DNA of 19,976 nt. Source: JBCBXA01 sp039816825 (GTDB taxonomy: Bacteria > Pseudomonadota > Alphaproteobacteria > Rhizobiales > Rhizobiaceae). The position numbers and the translations under genes are program-made. A model generated the notes under the pieces. That model saw only the letters and a program-made list of their open reading frames with translations. It was not told where the DNA came from and made no database searches. The stretch covers positions 1 through 19,976 of the forward strand of contig JBCBXA010000048.1 in assembly GCA_039816825.1 (NCBI GenBank), written 5' to 3'. Positions 15,540-19,976 of this stretch are shown piece after piece. Position 1 is the stretch's first letter, and the number at the start of each line of letters is the position of its first letter.

Positions 15540-16184
15540 CTACTCGGCCTTCAGTTCAGGCGGGCAGGGCGCGTAAAGTCCGACGATGTTGAGGGCCTTT
15601 GAGCACATGATCCCGCCCCACTGATAGCCTTCCAGCCCTTCAGAATATTCGATTTTGAACCATTCATAGCCATCCATGGTGACGCCGGTTCGTTCGGTCA
15701 GCGACACAGGTTCGCCAAATGGAAGTGAATCGATCCGGTCGAAGTCGAGACCCGGTCCCGAGCGGACGATGCCACCCAGCGAAAAGTTCCCGACTGCTGA
15801 CACCATCCCACTCGACCCTGTCGAACTGGAACTGTTTGTGGAAGAGGCTGTGTCCAAGGCGCAGAGCTTTGCCGGTTGATCGTCAATCTGGAAGATCATC
15901 TCACCCGGACCTTTTGTCTGGATCATGCGATGGCCATTGGGCGTGATCAGATCGTATCTGGCGCCCGAGCCGCTGGGCACTGGTGCCATTTCAAGCTGCT
16001 CGCTTTCCAGAAGCATGATCGGGTTTGCGTTCGGGTCCTTCGGCAAAAGCACCTGCGTATAAGGTGTCCCGACATCACAAACGTAGAGATCTCCATCCGG
16101 CAGCGGGCCGCTCGCAGACGCTGAAGTGCTCAGCCACAGCGATGCTGCCGCCGTGGTGAAGAGTGCGGAAAATGTCTTTGGCAT
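15540..16184 (-). CDS. Secreted bacterial SH3-domain protein
   Basis: This 214-aa protein has a signal peptide (about residues 1-25, ending STSASASG), a first globular part (27-110) with C36 and C108, a serine-rich linker (114-125), and a C-terminal SH3b-type domain at about 137-195 (GGIVRSGPGLDFDRIDSLPFGEPV then GYEWFKIEY and GYQWGGIMCS). Two more cysteines, C194 and C207, could form disulfides in the periplasm. SH3b domains often bind peptidoglycan or peptides. GGAG precedes the ATG at 16184. The gene starts 30 bp behind the NitT/TauT permease gene on the same strand and may be read through from that operon, though a functional link is not evident. Confidence 0.82.
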   Translation of the reverse strand: MPKTFSALFTTAAASLWLSTSASASGPLPDGDLYVCDVGTPYTQVLLPKDPNANPIMLLESEQLEMAPVPSGSGARYDLITPNGHRMIQTKGPGEMIFQIDDQPAKLCALDTASSTNSSSSTGSSGMVSAVGNFSLGGIVRSGPGLDFDRIDSLPFGEPVSLTERTGVTMDGYEWFKIEYSEGLEGYQWGGIMCSKALNIVGLYAPCPPELKAE

Positions 16185-16214
16185 GAAAACTCCGGTTGCG
16201 AGCTGGCTCGTCTA

Positions 16215-16982
16215 TCAAGTTTCGGCACGTTCGGCCCAGCCTGCAAACGTTTTTTCAAGCAACACCACAACGTAATAGAGCACGATGCCGAGAGCAGCGA
16301 GAGCGATCAGAACGGCAAACATCAGCGGATAGTCCGCATTGATCTTGCCGCTGTCGAAAAGATGCCCCAGCCCTTTGCCATGGGGCTCCACAATCTCCAT
16401 CAAATTGGTGCCGATGAAGGCGAGGGTTACCGCTACCTTCAGGGCCCCAAAGAACTCGGGCAGCGTTTTCGGTAGAGCGATCTTCCAGAAGATCGTGATG
16501 CGCGACGCGCCCAGCGACCGCAGGATATCTCTATACTCGGGCTCGAGGGTCGAGAGACCCAGCGAGATGGAAACGGCAATAGGGAAGAAAGAAATCAGAA
16601 ACGCGATCAGGATCGTGTTCATGTCGTGGGCGCCCACAAACATCAAGGCAATCACGGGCACAACTGTCGCCTTGGGAATGGCATTGAAGCCCACCAGCAG
16701 AGGGTAGAGTCCCTCGCGCAACGTGCGGGAGAAGCCCATGATCATCCCGATGGCGACGCCAAAGATCACCGCCAGCAGCAGCCCCGCGACTGTGCGCCAG
16801 AGCGTTTGCCAGCCATAGATGAGAAACAGTTCCCAAAAACGGGTATAAGCGGGCACCAGATCAGAGGGAGAGGCCATCTTGTAGTTCGGCCAGCCATTCA
16901 CCCAGACCAGCCATTCCCAGAAGATCAGAAACACCACGATGGCGAGGGTGGGTATGGCTACTTTGCGCAGGGTACCGTTCAT
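16215..16982 (-). CDS. NitT/TauT-type ABC importer permease
   Basis: This 255-aa inner-membrane protein of the BPD_transp_1 family (SsuC/TauC/ThiX-like) has about six hydrophobic helices and the cytoplasmic EAA loop LRSLGASRITIFWKIALPKTLPEFF that docks on the ATPase. ATG 16982 is chosen because it lies one base after the ATPase stop (TGATATG); longer in-frame starts run through the ATPase gene. With the ATPase and binding protein genes upstream it makes a complete importer. Substrates for this class include taurine, alkanesulfonates, nitrate and pyrimidine precursors. Confidence 0.93.
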   Translation of the reverse strand: MNGTLRKVAIPTLAIVVFLIFWEWLVWVNGWPNYKMASPSDLVPAYTRFWELFLIYGWQTLWRTVAGLLLAVIFGVAIGMIMGFSRTLREGLYPLLVGFNAIPKATVVPVIALMFVGAHDMNTILIAFLISFFPIAVSISLGLSTLEPEYRDILRSLGASRITIFWKIALPKTLPEFFGALKVAVTLAFIGTNLMEIVEPHGKGLGHLFDSGKINADYPLMFAVLIALAALGIVLYYVVVLLEKTFAGWAERAET

Positions 16983-16983
16983 A

Positions 16984-17874
16984 TCAGACACTCCGCCCGG
17001 CTGGTGTTGCGGCAGCTTCCATCTTGCCATTGAGGGCCGCCGCCGGGGCCGAGGCCATATCGGTGTGCTCATCGGGTGGCAGCTTGCCCTGGGCAATCTG
17101 TATCTGGTGCCGCAGCGTGGCGAGCATGGCCGATGCTTCCGGTGTGTAAAGATCGTCCAGCGTTCTGTGCTCGCCATTGACGGGCTTGATGTCCACATCA
17201 AGCACATATTGCGCGTGCGCAGGCCTACCGGACAGAACCACCACTTGATCGGCCAGGAAAACGCTTTCCCGAAGGTCGTGGGTGATCAGCAGAGCGGTAA
17301 AAGGTTCTTGCCGACGCAACTCGTGCATCGTTTGCCACAAATCCTCTCGTGTGAAGGCGTCAAGGGCACCGAAGGGTTCGTCAAGAATGAGCATTTGAGG
17401 GCGGTGCACCAGTGCCCGGCACAGCGACGCGCGCTGGCGCATCCCACCCGAGAGCTCCGAGGGCTTCTTGTCTTCGAAGCCGGTCAAGCCGACCAGTGCC
17501 AACAGTTCTTTGGCCCTGTCTTCTCGTTGGGCGCGATTCAGGCTGTTGGGGACAATTTCAAGCGGCAGAATGACGTTGTCGAGGATGGTCCGCCACTCGA
17601 GCAGAACCGGGTTTTGAAACGCCATTCCAACCGTCGAGCGTGGGGAGGTAACGCGTTCACCGCCGAGCCAAACTTCCCCGGTATCGGGTTTCATCAGTCC
17701 CGCAATCAGACGCGTCAGGGTCGACTTTCCGCAGCCGGAGGGTCCGACTACAGCAGTGAAGCTGTGCTCCGGTGCAGCGATTTTGAGATCGTCGAGAACC
17801 GGCAGGGGGCCGGCATCCGTTTTATAAGCGTGGGTCACGCTACGGATCGCAATCAACTCGTTCGAACTGGTCAT
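16984..17874 (-). CDS. NitT/TauT-type ABC importer ATPase
   Basis: This 296-aa ABC ATPase has Walker A GPSGCGKST (44-52), Q-loop Q87, signature LSGGMRQ (141-147), Walker B LILDEP (162-167) and switch H199. Start 17874 follows AGGGGAAA; upstream in-frame ATGs at 17889 and 17919 lie in or before a terminator-like hairpin and lack a ribosome site. A C-terminal tail of about 50 residues, rich in alanine and proline (ASAPAAALNGKMEAAATPAG), extends past the family core. The gene is 64 bp behind the binding protein gene and one base before the permease gene, so it belongs to one transcription unit. Confidence 0.93.
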   Translation of the reverse strand: MTSSNELIAIRSVTHAYKTDAGPLPVLDDLKIAAPEHSFTAVVGPSGCGKSTLTRLIAGLMKPDTGEVWLGGERVTSPRSTVGMAFQNPVLLEWRTILDNVILPLEIVPNSLNRAQREDRAKELLALVGLTGFEDKKPSELSGGMRQRASLCRALVHRPQMLILDEPFGALDAFTREDLWQTMHELRRQEPFTALLITHDLRESVFLADQVVVLSGRPAHAQYVLDVDIKPVNGEHRTLDDLYTPEASAMLATLRHQIQIAQGKLPPDEHTDMASAPAAALNGKMEAAATPAGRSV

Positions 17875-17889
17875 CTGTTTCCCCTGCAT

Positions 17890-17916
17890 AAAAACGGCGG
17901 AGCCATGGCCCCGCCG
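17890..17916 (-). terminator. Intercistronic terminator-like hairpin between binding protein and ATPase genes
   Basis: On the minus strand CGGCGG (17916-17911) pairs with CCGCCG (17900-17895), with an A-C mismatch and an inner GCC/GGC, and is followed directly by five Ts (17894-17890). It lies 22 bp after the binding-protein stop. It probably acts as a partial terminator or RNA-stability element that raises binding protein over ATPase and permease. Confidence 0.6.
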
Positions 17917-17938
17917 CAAAGCTCACATTGAACGCTGT

Positions 17939-18955
17939 CTAGTTCAGCATCAAGCTGCCATCCTTGGGCAGATACTCCGCTGTGAACACGTCGTCCACGG
18001 ACACTTCGGTCTGGAATTCGTAGTTCTCGGCGATTTGCTCAAGAGCTTTCTCCATACGCGCGGCATCAACCATACCCATTCCATTGGCCTTCACGGCGTC
18101 GGTCAGCACGTTGGCGTCGATGGCCAACTGCAGCCGGCGCTGCTCAAGGGCCACATCGCCGGCTGGGTTGCGGGCGATGACAGCCTTGGCACCCATCTCA
18201 GGGTCGGCGATCACGTCTTTCCAGCCCTTGGACACGGCGCCCAGGAAGCCCGTGACTTTCTCTGCGTTCTCAGCCGCCCAGTCGGTGTTCACGATGATCG
18301 CGTTGCCATAGAGCTCAAGGCCGTGGTCAGCCATCAGAATGACTTCGATATCGTCTTCCGGCACGCCCAGGCGAACGAGGTTAAGATAGGACGAGAAGGA
18401 GAAGCCAGTGATGGCGTCCACTTTGCCTTCAGCCAGCATGGGCTCACGGGTCGGGAAGCCCACGGGCTCGACGGTCACAGCACTCGCGTCCACGCCGGCT
18501 GCTTTGGCGAAGGCCGGGAACTGCGCCCATGCGCCATCTGGCGGCGGTGCGCCCAGCGTCTTGCCTTCAAGATCCTTGGGTGCCGAAACGCCTTGGCTGG
18601 CTCGGCCCACAACGGCGAATGGTGGCTTGTCATAGACCATCATGACCGCCTTCACAGGGGCGGTCGGGTTCTGGTCGAGAAATTTCACGAGGCTGTTGAT
18701 GTCTGCAAAGCCGATGGGGAAGGCGCCGGTGGCAACTTTGGGAATGGCGTCCAGCGAGCCTTGGCCTGCTGAGATCTCGACCATGAGACCGGCCTGCTCA
18801 AAGTGACCATTGTCGATGGCTGCGAAATAGGCGGCGGATGGTCCTTCAAACTTCCAGTCGAGGGCGAATGGGACTTCCGTGGAATGGCCGGCGGCGAACG
18901 CTCCAGCCGTGAGGCCGGCGATCAGGCCGGTAGAGAGGGCGATTTTCTTGAACAC
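17939..18955 (-). CDS. NitT/TauT-type ABC substrate-binding protein (NMT1/THI5-like)
   Basis: This 338-aa periplasmic protein of the NMT1/THI5-like family is read from GTG 18955 (fMet-FKKIALSTG). GGAG lies about 7 nt upstream, and this start gives a classic signal peptide (KK then a hydrophobic core, cleavage near AFA at 19-21). An ATG at 19000 would put a polar stretch in front of the signal and overlap the likely promoter. Landmarks are PFALDWKFEGPSAAYFAAIDNGHF, then GFADINSLVKF, VYDKPPFAVVGR and GFPTREPMLAEGKVDAITGFSFSSYLNL. This subgroup imports small anionic or heterocyclic nutrients. With sulfonate genes 11 kb away a sulfonate ligand is tempting but untested; HMP-like pyrimidines are equally compatible. 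Confidence 0.92.
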   Translation of the reverse strand: MFKKIALSTGLIAGLTAGAFAAGHSTEVPFALDWKFEGPSAAYFAAIDNGHFEQAGLMVEISAGQGSLDAIPKVATGAFPIGFADINSLVKFLDQNPTAPVKAVMMVYDKPPFAVVGRASQGVSAPKDLEGKTLGAPPPDGAWAQFPAFAKAAGVDASAVTVEPVGFPTREPMLAEGKVDAITGFSFSSYLNLVRLGVPEDDIEVILMADHGLELYGNAIIVNTDWAAENAEKVTGFLGAVSKGWKDVIADPEMGAKAVIARNPAGDVALEQRRLQLAIDANVLTDAVKANGMGMVDAARMEKALEQIAENYEFQTEVSVDDVFTAEYLPKDGSLMLN

Positions 18956-18998
18956 AGGTTGCTCCGTATCGAGTGACAGCACAGTCCAGCAGATGCGC

Positions 18999-19027
18999 AA
19001 AAGATGTGCAAGTATCCGCTAGGTCAA
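18999..19027 (-). promoter_or_regulatory. Candidate promoter of the NitT/TauT-type ABC operon
   Basis: On the minus strand TTGACC (19027-19022) is followed after 17 bp by TCTTTT (19004-18999), leaving about 40 bp to the GTG at 18955. The -35 box is good and the -10 box weak, which is often tolerated in alphaproteobacteria. Confidence 0.35.
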
Positions 19028-19059
19028 TTTTTGAGCAGTTCACATAGAATGCCACAAAC

Positions 19060-19090
19060 AAAAGGCCCCGGGTGTGAGCCGGGGCCTTTT
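19060..19090. terminator. Strong hairpin terminator after the microprotein genes
   Basis: A perfect 12-bp stem AAAAGGCCCCGG / CCGGGGCCTTTT (19060-19071 with 19079-19090) encloses a 7-nt loop. T-rich stretches follow on both strands (TTTTGGTTTT on plus, TTTTGTTTGT on minus), so it can work both ways. Its job is most likely to end the minus-strand microprotein operon 16 bp upstream and shield the ABC operon promoter behind it. Confidence 0.9.
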
Positions 19091-19106
19091 GGTTTTAATC
19101 ACTTGC

Positions 19107-19181
19107 TCAGGCCAAACCGAGAAAGGAGAGGATCGCAATAATCACAACGATTGCGCCAATGATGACAAAGATGTTGGGCAT
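19107..19181 (-). CDS. 24-aa hydrophobic microprotein A
   Basis: An ATG at 19181 opens a 24-aa protein, MPNIFVIIGAIVVIIAILSF then LGLA, that is a single membrane helix almost from end to end. AAGGAAG lies 6 nt upstream and overlaps the stop of microprotein B. A much longer in-frame reading exists upstream but contains charged, non-hydrophobic sequence crossing the other gene, so the short form is preferred. It matches microprotein B residue by residue in M-x-N-I-F-x-I-I-G-x-I-V-V-x-I pattern and has exactly the same length. It is probably an inner-membrane microprotein; short single-helix proteins with this kind of sequence are common in alphaproteobacteria but not functionally characterised to my knowledge. 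Confidence 0.75.
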   Translation of the reverse strand: MPNIFVIIGAIVVIIAILSFLGLA

Positions 19182-19192
19182 GCCGGTCTTCC

Positions 19193-19267
19193 TTATGCGA
19201 TGCCCGCAAGGCGTAGAACAACGATAACGACGACAATCACGCCGATGATGTAGAAGATATTGCGCAA
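19193..19267 (-). CDS. 24-aa hydrophobic microprotein B (TTG start)
   Basis: A TTG at 19267, with AGGAG exactly 6 nt upstream, opens a 24-aa protein MRNIFYIIGVIVVVIVVLRL then AGIA. It is one hydrophobic helix with arginines at positions 2 and 19. It is paralogous to microprotein A (same length, same NIF-x-IIG-x-IVV core) and lies 11 bp upstream of it on the same strand, so the pair looks like a tandem duplication within one operon. An EcfG-like promoter lies about 55 bp upstream and a strong terminator follows the pair. The non-ATG start and tiny size mean standard gene callers would miss it. Confidence 0.72.
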   Translation of the reverse strand: MRNIFYIIGVIVVVIVVLRLAGIA

Positions 19268-19320
19268 CTTGAGCTCCTATGGCTTGGGTTCGGGCAGCTT
19301 CGTTCAGCCACTCAGGCATT

Positions 19321-19345
19321 AACCGACTGCTGCGGCAATGGTTCC
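19321..19345 (-). promoter_or_regulatory. EcfG-type (general stress) promoter candidate
   Basis: On the minus strand GGAAC (19345-19341) and GTT (19323-19321) are separated by 17 bp, with context GGAACC and GGTT. The known consensus for the alphaproteobacterial general stress sigma factor EcfG is GGAAC, about 16-17 bp, then (C)GTT. The predicted transcript would start about 45 nt before microprotein B. The match is short, so chance cannot be excluded, but position and orientation fit. Confidence 0.55.
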
Positions 19346-19362
19346 AGGCGGCGTCTCGTCGT

Positions 19363-19747
19363 CTAGCTGGCGACTTCAGTGGTTGCGAGGGTTGAAAGCT
19401 GCGATGTGAGCGTTTGGCCAGGAACCAAGTCGGGCGCGATGCTTGGAGCCTCATCAAACAGCTCTGGCGCCGTAGGGCCCTCAGCTTTCGGCAACTCGAT
19501 CATCAGGTCCCCGTTCACATCGATAAACCAAGAAATCGCGGCAGCGTCTTTGTCGCTCTGCTCCGCTAGTTCAATGCAGCGCGCTACAGTCACATCAAAG
19601 GGTGTCGGGGCGAGCAGCCCCTGCTCAAGCGCGGCGTCGCACTTGGTCTCCTGCAAAAAGACTGCAGGTTGTTCAGCGGTCTGACGACACACCCGTCAAG
19701 TCGTCTGTGCAGCCCATCATGAACAGAGCAAAAACTGTCGCGGACAT
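19363..19747 (-). pseudogene. Small acidic gene, apparently frameshifted (possible lipoprotein)
   Basis: A well-placed ATG at 19747 (AGGAG 6-7 nt upstream) opens a frame that reads MSATVFALFMMGCTDDLTG and stops after 24 codons at 19673. Its start resembles a short lipoprotein signal with C13. The next frame opens right there (GTG 19692, directly after an in-frame TGA) and runs 109 codons to 19363 as an acidic protein with cysteines and an AEQSDKDAAAISWFIDVNGDLMIELP segment. A one-base shift near 19690 would join both into a protein of about 127 residues. Options are a true frameshift mutation, a sequencing error, programmed frameshifting, or a short leader peptide overlapping a second gene. 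The product is not recognised. Confidence 0.45.
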
Positions 19748-19757
19748 ATCGGTCTCC

Positions 19758-19802
19758 TTTTGTGACACACCAATGTCGGTGCCGATGTCGGGTTGCACAA
19801 AA
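19758..19802 (-). promoter_or_regulatory. Structured 5' leader candidate with tandem 10-bp repeats
   Basis: On the plus strand CCAATGTCGG (19770-19779) and CCGATGTCGG (19782-19791) are direct repeats matching at 9 of 10 positions with a 2-bp spacer. They are framed by the inverted arms TTTTGTG (19758-19764) and CACAAAA (19796-19802). On the minus strand the second arm abuts the AGGAG ribosome site of the ATG at 19747, so the RNA could fold into a closed stem around two small hairpins beside the ribosome site. A pair of protein-binding half sites is the alternative. Confidence 0.4.
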
Positions 19803-19867
19803 AATATGTGATCAGTTTTGCTCTGAACCGGAGGGAACCTTTTGGCAGGCTTGCAAGCGGGTCTGCT

Positions 19868-19897
19868 GGAAAAGAAAAAGCCCGCCGAAGCGGGCTT
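19868..19897 (-). terminator. Intrinsic terminator of the minus-strand gene at the right edge
   Basis: AAGCCCGC (19897-19890 on the minus strand) pairs perfectly with GCGGGCTT (19885-19878) around a 4-base loop, followed by TTTCTTTTCC. It lies 26 bp after the stop at 19924. Confidence 0.88.
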
Positions 19898-19923
19898 ACT
19901 CTTGGGCTGTTGCTTCAAACAGC

Positions 19924-19976
19924 TTAAGCGCCGGCGTTGCCGACTGCGCGCTTGGCCATCACGTTCACCAGATTGG
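19924..19976 (-). CDS. C-terminal fragment of an unidentified protein
   Basis: The minus strand from the window edge reads NLVNVMAKRAVGNAGA and stops at TAA (19926-19924). Only 16 residues are visible, so no family can be named. A clear terminator follows, and alternative frames over this stretch are closed or lack such context. The body of the gene lies to the right of the window. Confidence 0.6.
   Translation of the reverse strand, partial: NLVNVMAKRAVGNAGA

Noticed and set aside
16939..17931. 330-codon plus-strand frame opposite the NitT/TauT-type ATPase gene
   Set aside because: The opposite strand has all ABC ATPase motifs in order, so this is a shadow frame.
18035..18772. 245-codon plus-strand frame opposite the NMT1-like binding protein gene
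   Set aside because: It is fully antisense to a complete, signal-bearing binding protein and has no independent start signal.

Overview
The window looks like part of an alphaproteobacterial chromosome, probably marine or heterotrophic. The evidence is a fairly GC-rich coding sequence, tightly packed operons with ATGA- and TGATG-type overlaps, two multi-gene ABC importers of types common in that class, and one candidate promoter of the EcfG (general stress) type. The genus cannot be told from the sequence alone. No rRNA, tRNA, CRISPR array, prophage or insertion sequence was seen.

Positions 1-7324, sulfonate catabolism interleaved with other genes. The window opens inside suyA, followed by suyB. 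Together they encode (R)-sulfolactate sulfo-lyase, which cleaves (R)-3-sulfolactate to pyruvate and sulfite. An arsR-type regulator and an ArsP-like cysteine-containing permease follow, then a minus-strand pair (a YghZ-type aldo/keto reductase and a DegT-type PLP aminotransferase). Divergent from that pair are slcC ((S)-sulfolactate dehydrogenase) and comC ((R)-sulfolactate dehydrogenase). SlcC and ComC interconvert the sulfolactate enantiomers through sulfopyruvate and feed SuyAB, so the organism should use racemic sulfolactate. The transporter, sulfite handling and pathway regulator are not recognisable here and may lie to the left.

Positions 7321-9336, a minus-strand group: an uncharacterised 120-aa protein, an iron-containing alcohol dehydrogenase and a MAPEG-family membrane protein. 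The MAPEG gene meets comC tail to tail with overlapping stop codons.

Positions 9432-14301, a complete BMP-type ABC importer: a double-domain ATPase, two permeases and a periplasmic lipoprotein-like (BMP family) binding protein. A perfect inverted repeat lies just upstream and a clear hairpin terminator closes the operon. Nucleosides or related compounds are the usual substrates of this family.

Positions 14408-16184: a lipoprotein alpha/beta hydrolase (DUF900 type) converges on a secreted SH3-domain protein.

Positions 16215-18955: a minus-strand NitT/TauT-type ABC importer (binding protein, ATPase, permease). A terminator-like hairpin sits between the binding protein and ATPase genes.

Positions 19060-19976: a small-gene region on the minus strand. 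Two tandem, related 24-aa hydrophobic microproteins lie downstream of an EcfG-like promoter and end at a strong hairpin. Upstream is a small gene that appears split by a frameshift behind an unusually structured leader. The window ends in the 3' end of another minus-strand gene with its own terminator. This last region is the least conventional part of the window.
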